The position numbers were made by a program, and so were the translations under genes. This document shows, piece after piece, positions 24,008 through 32,343 of a stretch of 36,223 nucleotides of DNA. Within the stretch, counting starts at the first letter, position 1; every line of letters starts with the position of its first letter. The stretch is taken from assembly GCA_009782175.1 (NCBI GenBank), contig WRKR01000029.1, positions 1-36,223 of the forward strand. The letters run 5' to 3'. This DNA comes from Cystobacterineae bacterium. GTDB lineage: Bacteria > Myxococcota > Myxococcia > Myxococcales > Myxococcaceae. The notes below the pieces were generated by a model. That model saw only the letters and a list, made by a program, of their open reading frames with translations, made no database searches and was not told the origin of the DNA.

Positions 24008-25254
24008 TATCTCACCAAGGTGTTGAGAGCATACATGGCTTGCAAAACAGCAACGGCGACGAAGAAGACGACGCCTCCCATGGCTAGAATGATGATGGGT
24101 TCCAAAATGGATGTGAGAGAGCCAATGCGGATGTCTGATTGTTGCTCATAGCTTTCTGCGATGCTGAGCAACATTTCTTCCAGTTTTCCGCTGCGCTCGC
24201 CTACGGCAATCATGTGAAAAACCAGGGGTGGGAAGTGTCCTGAGCGTTTTAAGGGGGCGGAGATGCTTTCGCCTTCGCGGACAGACTCACGCACGTCTTT
24301 AATGACATTGGAGATGACGGAATTGGGGATGACATTTTGAACAATTTCCAGTGCGTTAAGGACAGGCACACCGCTTTTGAGCAAAGTGGAAAGTGTTCGA
24401 GCAAACCGAGCAACAGTAACCATCCGGACAAGGTTTCCAACCAAGGGCAATTTTAATTGCCATCGATGCCAAATGGGCTGACCGGATTTGCTTTTGGTCC
24501 ATTTGAGGGCGGCGAAAACAAGCAGGGCGGCGGTTGGAAAAATGATGAACCAATAATTTTGGAAGGTATTGGAGATGGACATCAATATTCGCGTTGTGAG
24601 CGGGAGCGCGGAGTGCATGTCTTCAAACAGCTTGGCCACCTTGGGGACGACATACGTCATCAACACAGAGAGGATGAGGATGCCCATGACAGCCATGATG
24701 ACAGGATAGGTGAGGGTGGCTATAATTTTTTGTTTAAGGCGTGCTTGCCCTTCGGAGAACTCGGCTAAACGCAGGAGCACAGCGTCCAAGTCGCCTGAAT
24801 GCTCTCCTGCGTGAACCATGTTGATATAGAGCTCCCCGAAGTCCTTCTTGTGGGCTTCAAGGCCATTGGCCAACGAAGCACCTTCATTCACACGTTGCTT
24901 GACGTCAGACAGAATGCGTTTGATGTTTTCTTCATGGGCCTGATCGACAAGTGCAGAGAGGGCCTCCACCAAAGCGACGTCCGCAGCAAGCAATGTTGCC
25001 AATTGGCGTGTTAAAGTAGCCAGCTGGTCGATGGAGAGTTTGGATTTAAATATTTTTCCAAGTTTGACTTCTCTCTGAAGCATGCCTGCTGCAGCTGAGG
25101 GGCTTTGCGTATTTTTCTCTTTGCTGCTGACGTCCGTTAAAAAAATTCCTTCTTTGCGCAGAAGCATTCTCAAAGCCCGTGGCGAGTCCGCATCTCTTAG
25201 CCCACGCGTTTCTTTCCCTTCCTGGGTGAGTCCTTTGAATTCAAAAACAGGCAT
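24007..25254 (-). CDS. gspF: Type II secretion system inner-membrane protein F
   Basis: The product is 415 aa with the two tandem T2SSF cytoplasmic domains, each followed by membrane helices (about 170-195, 220-245 and 385-405). The signature LARTLSTLLKSGVPVLNALEI and the parallel first-domain LATLLAADVALVEAL are visible. GspF is the central polytopic platform protein. Its ATG shares one base with the gspE stop, and its stop shares one base with the next small ORF. Confidence 0.95.
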   Translation of the reverse strand: MPVFEFKGLTQEGKETRGLRDADSPRALRMLLRKEGIFLTDVSSKEKNTQSPSAAAGMLQREVKLGKIFKSKLSIDQLATLTRQLATLLAADVALVEALSALVDQAHEENIKRILSDVKQRVNEGASLANGLEAHKKDFGELYINMVHAGEHSGDLDAVLLRLAEFSEGQARLKQKIIATLTYPVIMAVMGILILSVLMTYVVPKVAKLFEDMHSALPLTTRILMSISNTFQNYWFIIFPTAALLVFAALKWTKSKSGQPIWHRWQLKLPLVGNLVRMVTVARFARTLSTLLKSGVPVLNALEIVQNVIPNSVISNVIKDVRESVREGESISAPLKRSGHFPPLVFHMIAVGERSGKLEEMLLSIAESYEQQSDIRIGSLTSILEPIIILAMGGVVFFVAVAVLQAMYALNTLVR

Positions 25255-27020
25255 TAGGTGTCTTCCTGTGTGACGGAAAGGACTTCTGCAATGCTGGTTT
25301 CTCCCATAGCCACCTTTGCCGTTCCATCATCGAGCAATGTTGTCATGCCATTGAGAATGGCTCTTTTTTTGATTGCACTCGAGTCGGTGCTTTTGAGGAC
25401 AATTTGTCGAATTTCGTCATCGACCAAAAGAAGCTCATAGATGCCTGTGCGTCCGCGATAGCCACTTTTGTTGCAGGTGGAACAAGAAGACGCCTTATAG
25501 ATGGGCTTGTTTTGGCTAAGCATCAAAAAATTTTCAAGAGAGACACCCAATTTTGCAACTTCTTCTTCCGTAGGCTCATAGGCGATGCGGCACTCTGTGC
25601 AAAGCCGGCGAACAAGTCGTTGGGCGAGGACGGTGGTGAGGGAGCTTGCGACGAGAAAAGGCTCAATGCCCATTTCAACCAGGCGGATGACGGCACCTGC
25701 GGAGTCATTGGTGTGCACCGTAGAGAGGACGAGGTGGCCCGTCAGGGAGGCTTCAATGGCGATTTGGGCTGTTTCTCTGTCGCGGATTTCGCCCACCATG
25801 ATGATGTCAGGGTCTTGCCGGAGGAAGGAGCGAAGGCCAGCGGCGAAGGTGAGGCCTATTTTGGGTTGGATGGCCATTTGGCCTATGCCTGGAAGCTGAT
25901 ATTCCACAGGGTCTTCCACCGTAAGAATGTTGACATCCGGTGTGTTCAGGCGATTGAGGGCGCCATAGAGGGTGGTGGTTTTCCCTGAACCTGTGGGCCC
26001 CGTGACGAGAATGATGCCATGGGAGCGCCGAATGGCTTCATCTATGGGGCCCAAAATGGATGGGCCCATGCCAATTTCGCTCAAGTCAAGAATGGTTCCG
26101 GATTTGTCCAGCAGACGCATGACGATGCGTTCACCGAAGGCGGTGGGGATGACGGACACGCGGATGTCGATGTCACGTCCGGCAAGGCGGATGCGAATGC
26201 GACCATCCTGAGGGAGGCGTTTTTCGGCAATGTTAAGGCGCGCCATAATTTTGATGCGGCTTAAGATGGAGTTTTGATAGCGCTTGGGTGTTTTAATAAT
26301 TTCCTGAAGCACCCCATCGACGCGAAACCGAATGGTGACACCTTGCTCCATAGGCTCGATGTGGATGTCGCTGGCGCGCTCCTTGGCTGCGCGAAACAAG
26401 AGCGAGTTAACCAAACGGATGATGGGCGCTTCGTCGCCGGCATCCAACAGGTCCTGCGTCTCTTCGAGCTCATGCCCAACCATATCTAAGTCTTGAGCCT
26501 CCATTTCATCGACCACTTCTTCAGCCGCATTCATGGAACGCTCGAAGCTGAGGTTAATGGCATCCACAATGGTGTTGGGGGTGGCGATATAGATGTTGAG
26601 AGCGGAGTTCAGGCAGAGCCTGGCTTGATCTAAAGCGGAGAAGTCCAGCGGATTGGCGACGGCGATGGCGATTTTGTCGCCTTCTTTATGCAGGGGGACG
26701 AGCACGGCTTGCTTGGCAAAGTTGATGGGAATGAGTTTGACCAACTCATAATCAACGGTATTTTTAGAAAGCTCTTCTAAAAATGGATAGCCCAGCTGAA
26801 TGCTTAAGGCGCGTCCGAGTTGCTCTGGAGCGATGGCCTTCATTTCAAGGAGTATTTCTCCGAGGAACTGGCCCTTGTCTTTTTGAAGCAGGAGTGCTTG
26901 AGAAACCAGCTCTCCGGGAACGCCATATTCAGCTTGAAGAATTTCCCCCAGAGAGCTTCCCTGGGCCAAGGGGGGTCCAGGAGGAGAAGCTAAGGCAGAG
27001 GGGAGTGGCGGTGGATTCAT
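25254..27020 (-). CDS. gspE: Type II secretion system ATPase E
   Basis: The product is 588 aa. A proline-rich start (MNPPPLPSALASPPGPP) is followed by the GspE N-terminal domain (about 55-165). The motor domain has Walker A GPTGSGKT (341-348), the Asp box around VEDPVEYQLPG, Walker B DIIMVGEIRD (405-414) and the His box LSTVHTND. Two CxxC pairs, CTEC (474-477) and CSTC (513-516), form the zinc site of GspE. It powers pseudopilus growth. Start and stop overlap gspD and gspF. Confidence 0.97.
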   Translation of the reverse strand: MNPPPLPSALASPPGPPLAQGSSLGEILQAEYGVPGELVSQALLLQKDKGQFLGEILLEMKAIAPEQLGRALSIQLGYPFLEELSKNTVDYELVKLIPINFAKQAVLVPLHKEGDKIAIAVANPLDFSALDQARLCLNSALNIYIATPNTIVDAINLSFERSMNAAEEVVDEMEAQDLDMVGHELEETQDLLDAGDEAPIIRLVNSLLFRAAKERASDIHIEPMEQGVTIRFRVDGVLQEIIKTPKRYQNSILSRIKIMARLNIAEKRLPQDGRIRIRLAGRDIDIRVSVIPTAFGERIVMRLLDKSGTILDLSEIGMGPSILGPIDEAIRRSHGIILVTGPTGSGKTTTLYGALNRLNTPDVNILTVEDPVEYQLPGIGQMAIQPKIGLTFAAGLRSFLRQDPDIIMVGEIRDRETAQIAIEASLTGHLVLSTVHTNDSAGAVIRLVEMGIEPFLVASSLTTVLAQRLVRRLCTECRIAYEPTEEEVAKLGVSLENFLMLSQNKPIYKASSCSTCNKSGYRGRTGIYELLLVDDEIRQIVLKSTDSSAIKKRAILNGMTTLLDDGTAKVAMGETSIAEVLSVTQEDT

Positions 27021-29749
27021 GAGTCTGCCGCTCCTGCCTCTTCGAGAAGAGGGGGCATTTCTGAAGGCGTGGGCGTTATTTCCAGGGAGGAGGGGGCGGC
27101 ATTTTCAGGAAGAGACGGTGTTTCTGTTGGGGAGGGGTTTGCGGGCGCCGTTGGATTTGTTTTGGGCTCTGCCATGGGGGAGATAAGGCGTTCGCCGTCC
27201 AGCCCTTTGCCTCCATGCTCAAACTTGCGCAGCTCCCGGTTGGTGATTTGAGCCACTCGAGCCATGGGGCCAGGTTTTCGAGCATAGTCGATGAGCAAGT
27301 CATAACCCGTGGCTGCTCCATAAAACTGTTCAACAAAACTTTGTCGCTCTTTGAGCTTGCGCTCTAAAATTCTTCTAAAGTCACTGGAGTCCCGGATGAT
27401 GTATGGCGTGAGAAACATCAACAAGTTGGTTTTTGTTTTTGTTTTCGTTTGGCTTCGAAAAAGGTGGCCCAAAATAGGAATGTCTCCAAAGAAAGGGACT
27501 TTGGAAACGTTTTCAAGCGTTCGGTCACGCATGAGTCCGCCGATGACCACCGTTTCTTGGTCTTTGGCGACGACAGTGGTTTTGGCAATCCGTTTAGAGG
27601 TGGTGGGGCCAAGCACCGGATCAATAGAAGTAATATCCTCAATTTGTTTGTTAATAACGAGGCGTATATAATCACTCTCATTGACTTGTGGTTTGATGGT
27701 GAGTTTGAGCTGCACGTCCTGGCGGTTAATTTGAGCTCCTCCCAACCCACCGAGGCCGCCCAGGAGGCTGGCGGCGGAGCCTGTGGAGCCAGAAGTGAGG
27801 TTTGTCAGCGAAGCGCTGCTGAAGGGGTTGATGGCATAGCCTGCCTGCATGGGGACATTTTGGCCGACGACAATTTCTGCTTCCTCGTTGTCGAGCGTGA
27901 GCAAGTGAGGTGTGGAGAGCACATTCACATCCGAATCGGATTGCAAGGCGTTGATGATGATTCCGAAGGCAGGGATGCTGATGCCAAGGTTGGAGAGTGC
28001 AGGGATGTTCAGGTCGGGCCCTTGGAGGCCTGCGAGGAAGCCGCCATAGTTGGCGAGGCTGAGAAGGCTGAACGAGGGGGGCAGGCCTTGCTTATAGTTT
28101 GTGCCTACAACGCCTGGCAAAGTGCCTCGGCTTGTTTCAATGCCAAAGCCTTGGTGGGCTTGGATTCCGAATTCCATGGAGCGATCTAAGCTGACTTCCA
28201 TGATGACGGCTTCGACGAAGACTTGCCGGCGACGGACGTCTAATTTTTCAATGACCCGGACCAAGGAGCGATAATCGGCTTGGTTAGCCGTAATAACCAG
28301 CGCATTGGTGGATTTGTCGGCGGCAATGCGCACTTCTCCCTGGAAAGTGTCTGTGGTGGAGCCGCTGCGAGACATTCCTGAACGAGGAGGCGCACTGCTT
28401 CCAGGCCGTCGTGTTTGGGGGGATGTGGATGTGGATGTTCCGGAAGTTTGAACGAAGGCTTGCAAGGTTTGGGCAATTTCTTCTGCATTTGCATTTTCCA
28501 GGGGATAGACGTGGATGCTGCCTTCTCCGGCGATGGGGATATCGAGTTCACGGATGAGGGCTTGAATGGATTCCAAAGCGGCGGGGCTGGCGATGACAAT
28601 GAGTTTGTTGGTGCGCTCATCCGGAATCAATTGGGTTAAGGTGGAGGGAGCGGAGGGCTCTCCGGAGGGGCTTTGAGCAGAGGAAGAAGGGGGATGGATA
28701 GGAGGAGCTGTTCTGCCTGAGCTGCCTGAGCTGCCTGAGCGTCTGTTGGCTGTTTGAGAAGAGTCGAAGAGTTTTTCGACTTTTTCTGCGATGCTGTTGG
28801 CTGTTGCATATTGGATTTGGATGGCGCGAATTTCTTCTCCGGAAGGGCGGAGGTCCAATTTTGCGAGGATTTTTTCAAGCCGTGAGAGGTTAGAAGCCAA
28901 GTCGTTCACAATAAGGCCGTTGGGAGGAACGGAGACCACATCCCCTGAAGGTGAAACGAGTTGCTGCAAAACAGTGCGAGCGTTTTCGGATTCAATATAT
29001 TTGAGGCGGAACATTTTGGTAATCATCTGGTCCGCAAAAACCCCTGAAGTTTCAGCATCCGTAAACGTTGGAATGGGGTGATTTTTGGCGCGTTGTTTTT
29101 CGACAATTTTTTGGAATTTTCCCTGCCTATAGACGGCAAAGCCATTGGCATCCAAAGAGGCGAGGAAAGCGGCATAAAACTCATCGGCGCTGACTTCTGC
29201 TTTGCCGTTTTCAGGTCCAATAATGGATATTTTCCCGCGGATGTTTTCAGGCAAAATGAAAGTTCTGCAGGTGGCGTCTGAAACGGTTTGGACGAGTTTG
29301 TCTATTTCTACTTTGTCAAAATAGATATTGAAGCGAGCCTGTTTTCTTATTTCCTCGCAAGTGGGTGTTGAGGTTTGCAACAAGGTTGAGGCGATGGGAG
29401 GCGTTTGGCTTGTACGAATGGCGGTAGAGAGCTCTGTGCTGGGGCTGGGTGGCCTGGGAGGTGGCGGAGCAGGAGGAGGCGGCGGAGCAGGAGGCGGAGG
29501 CGGAGCAGGGGGAAGCGGAGCAGGAGGGGCAGGGAGTGGAGGAGGGGCGAGCTGCCGGGGAGGTGGGGCGTCAGGGGGTTGATTGCGGAGCTGCTCTCTC
29601 TGCATGCGTTGACGTGCCGAGCGGAGCTGTCCTCTTGGGGAAAGGCTGTTTTCTGTTTCAGGTGGAGCACTGGCCTCAGCCTCAGGTTGAGCACTTGCAC
29701 TGTGTGCGGACAATAGGAGCAAAAGAGGAATGGCGGTGAGTTGTCTCAT
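27017..29749 (-). CDS. gspD: Type II secretion system secretin D with proline-rich N-terminal linker
   Basis: The product is 910 aa and forms the outer-membrane channel. Residues 1-20 are a signal peptide (cleavage after SASA). Residues 57-104 are almost pure Pro and Ala (many runs of PPPPPAPP), an unusual insert before the N0 domain at about 138-215. N1, N2 and N3 follow to about 505, with Ser-rich inserts near 330-370 and 434-468. The secretin domain is 506-790 (VFVEAVIMEVSL, ATTVV-type strand, VIGGLMRDR, VPFFGDIPILGHLF). A Pro/Glu/Thr-rich tail (860-910) replaces a recognisable pilotin-binding domain. It overlaps gspC and gspE by four bases each. Confidence 0.96.
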   Translation of the reverse strand: MRQLTAIPLLLLLSAHSASAQPEAEASAPPETENSLSPRGQLRSARQRMQREQLRNQPPDAPPPRQLAPPPLPAPPAPLPPAPPPPPAPPPPPAPPPPRPPSPSTELSTAIRTSQTPPIASTLLQTSTPTCEEIRKQARFNIYFDKVEIDKLVQTVSDATCRTFILPENIRGKISIIGPENGKAEVSADEFYAAFLASLDANGFAVYRQGKFQKIVEKQRAKNHPIPTFTDAETSGVFADQMITKMFRLKYIESENARTVLQQLVSPSGDVVSVPPNGLIVNDLASNLSRLEKILAKLDLRPSGEEIRAIQIQYATANSIAEKVEKLFDSSQTANRRSGSSGSSGRTAPPIHPPSSSAQSPSGEPSAPSTLTQLIPDERTNKLIVIASPAALESIQALIRELDIPIAGEGSIHVYPLENANAEEIAQTLQAFVQTSGTSTSTSPQTRRPGSSAPPRSGMSRSGSTTDTFQGEVRIAADKSTNALVITANQADYRSLVRVIEKLDVRRRQVFVEAVIMEVSLDRSMEFGIQAHQGFGIETSRGTLPGVVGTNYKQGLPPSFSLLSLANYGGFLAGLQGPDLNIPALSNLGISIPAFGIIINALQSDSDVNVLSTPHLLTLDNEEAEIVVGQNVPMQAGYAINPFSSASLTNLTSGSTGSAASLLGGLGGLGGAQINRQDVQLKLTIKPQVNESDYIRLVINKQIEDITSIDPVLGPTTSKRIAKTTVVAKDQETVVIGGLMRDRTLENVSKVPFFGDIPILGHLFRSQTKTKTKTNLLMFLTPYIIRDSSDFRRILERKLKERQSFVEQFYGAATGYDLLIDYARKPGPMARVAQITNRELRKFEHGGKGLDGERLISPMAEPKTNPTAPANPSPTETPSLPENAAPSSLEITPTPSEMPPLLEEAGAADS

Positions 29750-30636
29750 GGAGCGCGAATGTTATAGGTTTTTTTGAGGGGACTTCCGTTGCGTTCAATT
29801 TCAAGGTCGATGCGGGAGGAGTCTTTGAGTTTTGCATAGAGCTCCAGTGCTTTTTCGGGGCTGTTCATGTCATAGCCATTGATGCGTTTGACGATGTCGC
29901 CATTTTGCATGCCTAATTTTTGATAAAAGGAGTTGGGGCGAATGGCATGGAGCCTATACCCTTGCGAAGCGCCGTCCTTAAAGGCGGGCATAATCCGTGC
30001 CTGCGTTGAAATTTCATTGAGGTTGCCGAGCGTTTTTTCCAGGTCGTTGCGCGGAATTTCATAAGTGTTGGGAGCCAGCTCACGGATGTTGAAAGTGGCA
30101 TCCGCGCGGCTGGTTTCTGGTGAAGGCACAGGGTTTGGAGCTGCTGCCGGCGTGTTGGCGTCGATGTATTCGCGTTGATTGTTATGGACGACAATGACGC
30201 GCTCACGCTCAATGGCAATAACGGAAGCGCCTTCAATTTCGCTTCCGATGGCAAAACTCATCGGCTTTTCTGTCCCCACTTGTATAGAAGCCAGCGACCA
30301 CCGGGGAGGAAAGGCAATGAGTGTCCCCAGCAGCCGCGCATTGATGCTGCTCCTGGAGAGTATATTGCTCTCATCAGCGCTTTCCTGCGGAGCGAGGCTG
30401 TCGGTTGTCAACTCTATGCCCAGCAGCCTGGCAAAAAATACAATATCCAATTGAGGCTTGGTGGGTGTGAATTGGGGATTGGCGAGGGCCGCAGGTTGTG
30501 CAACCTCAGGCGCCAGAGGTGTTATTTGGAGGTTGGCGGCAATAATAAAAGAGGCCAGCCTGGCCAGAAGCCAGCCTATGCCTCCAAGGAAAAGGAACCA
30601 TACAAGCCAGAAGTTTTTTTTGAATAGAAACTCCAC
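29746..30636 (-). CDS. gspC: Type II secretion system protein C with PDZ domain
   Basis: The product is 296 aa. GTG 30636 is the only reasonable start in frame; no Shine-Dalgarno sequence precedes it. A short basic stretch leads into a transmembrane helix (about 9-35). The homology region (about 95-160, INARLLGTLIAFPPRWSLAS and IGSEIEGASVIAIE) contacts the secretin, and a PDZ domain (about 212-292, LGMQNGDIVKRINGYDM) ends the protein. GspC connects the platform to GspD and helps select substrates. It is the first gene of the operon and directly follows a sigma54-type promoter. Confidence 0.93.
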   Translation of the reverse strand: MEFLFKKNFWLVWFLFLGGIGWLLARLASFIIAANLQITPLAPEVAQPAALANPQFTPTKPQLDIVFFARLLGIELTTDSLAPQESADESNILSRSSINARLLGTLIAFPPRWSLASIQVGTEKPMSFAIGSEIEGASVIAIERERVIVVHNNQREYIDANTPAAAPNPVPSPETSRADATFNIRELAPNTYEIPRNDLEKTLGNLNEISTQARIMPAFKDGASQGYRLHAIRPNSFYQKLGMQNGDIVKRINGYDMNSPEKALELYAKLKDSSRIDLEIERNGSPLKKTYNIRAP

Positions 30637-30648
30637 AGCTTGGGTTGA

Positions 30649-30664
30649 TGCAATTGTAATGCCA
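30649..30664 (-). promoter_or_regulatory. Sigma54 (-24/-12) promoter for the gsp operon
   Basis: On the minus strand TGGCATTACAATTGCA matches the sigma54 consensus TGGCAC-N5-TTGCW at all strongly conserved positions, with GG and GC ten bases apart. The predicted start of transcription is near 30638, two bases before the gspC GTG at 30636. The gene for an NtrC-type activator ends about 100 bases upstream. Confidence 0.75.
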
Positions 30665-30765
30665 TGAGTTTTGTTATAAGTTGTTGAATTTTAAAGAATT
30701 TGCAAAAGGAGGGCGGGGAGGTTGTGTCAAAATGGCGAAAGCTCAAGGGGTTTAATGACGAGCTG

Positions 30766-32166
30766 TCAATCCGCCTGGGGTGGTGTAGGTTTTTCCAGGA
30801 GCTCATTTTCATCCGTAGCGAGTTTGCGATAGATGGTGCGTGTGGCGATGCCCAGCAGGTGGGCGGCGAGGTTTTTGTCTCCGCGTGTATAGCGCAGGGT
30901 TTCGTTGATGACGCGGCGCTCAATTTCTTCCATGGAGGTGCCGATGGGGATGAGGATTTGGCTGGCATAGCCTTTGGGGCCTTTGCCTATGCTTTCGGGC
31001 AAGTCAGCCAAGCCGACGAGGTTGTGGCGGCATAAGACGACGGCGCGTTCCATGGCGTGTTCAAGCTCCCTCACATTGCCTGGCCAGGAATGGTTTTCGA
31101 GTGCTTGGAGGGCTTCGGGTGTCAGCCCTTGGAGGGGTTTGTTGTTTTTGAGGCAAAAGCGTTTGAGGAAATACTCTGCCAGCAAGGAAATGTCTTCACG
31201 CCGTGAAGCCAGGGAAGGCAGATGCAACTCGACGACGTTGAGGCGATAGAACAAGTCTTCCCTGAAGCGTCCTTCCTGGACTTCCTTGTGCAGGTTTTTG
31301 TGGGTTGCGGCGATGAAGCGCACGTCGACTTTAATGGATTGAGTTCCCCCCAGGCGCTCTATTTCTCCTTCTTGCAAGACGCGCAGCAGTTTCACTTGTG
31401 CGGTGGGGCTCATATCCCCCACCTCATCCAGGAAGAGGGTACCTTTGTTGGCGCGCACAAAGCGCCCATCTCTCTTGCTGACAGCCCCCGTATAAGCGCC
31501 GCGCTCCACGCCAAAGAGCTCTGCTTCCAGGATGGACTCAGGGAGGGCGGCGCAGTTGACGGCGACGAAGGGGTATTTGGCGCGAAGGGAGAAGCCGTGC
31601 AAGGCGCGTGCGGCCAACTCTTTGCCTGTTCCGGACTCTCCGGTTAAGAGGACAGAGGCGGAGGAGGGCGCAATTTGCAGCAAGCTGTCATAAAAAGCGC
31701 GGAAGGCGGGAGATTGGCCCATCAGCGCTTTAGAGTCCAAGACGCCAAGGCGAGCGCGCAGGCTTTGGTTTTCTCTAACGAGGGCTTGTTTTTCGAGTGC
31801 TTTTTCAACAGCGCGGACGAGGGAGTGGCGTTTGAGCGGTTTGGTAATAAAGTCATAAGCGCCCTCTCTCATGGCGGATACGGCGGTTTCTACGGTTGCA
31901 TAGGCTGTCATGAGGATGACTTCAACATCGGGTCGCATGGAGCGCGCAGCGCGCAGCAGCTCTTGTCCATCCACGCCGGCCATCATGAGATCGCTAACAA
32001 TAACGCTCACTTCAGGACGCAAAAGCCATTCCAGAGCTTCTTTGCCCTGGGTGGTTGCGAGGGTTTGAAAACCTTCTCTTTGGAATATTTTGCAAACAGA
32101 GTCCAGGTTGGCCTTGTCATCGTCGACAATGAGCACTGTTGAAGAAGGTATAGAGTCCGCATCCAT
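30766..32166 (-). CDS. NtrC-family sigma54-dependent response regulator
   Basis: The product is 466 aa from ATG 32166; no clear Shine-Dalgarno sequence is visible, so the start is judged from the receiver domain. The receiver has VLIVDDDKAN (11-20) and phospho-acceptor Asp59 (VSDLMMAG). The AAA+ domain has Walker A GESGTGKE, sigma54 contact loop GAYTGA (variant of GAFTGA) and Walker B LFLDEVGD. A Fis-type helix-turn-helix ends it (NLAAHLLGIATRTIYRKL). No cognate kinase is adjacent. Its position just ahead of a sigma54 promoter and gspC suggests it activates the secretion operon. Confidence 0.93.
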   Translation of the reverse strand: MDADSIPSSTVLIVDDDKANLDSVCKIFQREGFQTLATTQGKEALEWLLRPEVSVIVSDLMMAGVDGQELLRAARSMRPDVEVILMTAYATVETAVSAMREGAYDFITKPLKRHSLVRAVEKALEKQALVRENQSLRARLGVLDSKALMGQSPAFRAFYDSLLQIAPSSASVLLTGESGTGKELAARALHGFSLRAKYPFVAVNCAALPESILEAELFGVERGAYTGAVSKRDGRFVRANKGTLFLDEVGDMSPTAQVKLLRVLQEGEIERLGGTQSIKVDVRFIAATHKNLHKEVQEGRFREDLFYRLNVVELHLPSLASRREDISLLAEYFLKRFCLKNNKPLQGLTPEALQALENHSWPGNVRELEHAMERAVVLCRHNLVGLADLPESIGKGPKGYASQILIPIGTSMEEIERRVINETLRYTRGDKNLAAHLLGIATRTIYRKLATDENELLEKPTPPQAD

Positions 32167-32281
32167 GGTGAGCTGATTTATGTTAGCATAGCAGCAAAGA
32201 GGGTTGTTTGGGCGGCCTAAAACAAGGTGTTGCAAAACAGGAGGGTGTGGTTTGGGGAAGCTGTGCTAGGAAAGGAAAGTG

Positions 32282-32310
32282 TTCACTTAAGGAAAGGCAA
32301 AGGATAGGAT
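32282..32310 (+). promoter_or_regulatory. Weak candidate promoter for the FHA/TPR gene
   Basis: TTCACT (32282-32287) and TAGGAT (32305-32310) are 17 bases apart and each matches four of six consensus bases. The spacing is ideal but the hexamers are poor. A short GATA-GACTC-TATC hairpin follows at 32303-32320 region. Confidence 0.25.
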
Positions 32311-32343
32311 AGACTCTATCTTCGTGCTAGACAGAGCAATTGC

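Noticed and set aside
27449-28189. 246-codon plus-strand frame antisense to gspD
   Set aside because: It is a shadow of the secretin domain coding sequence.
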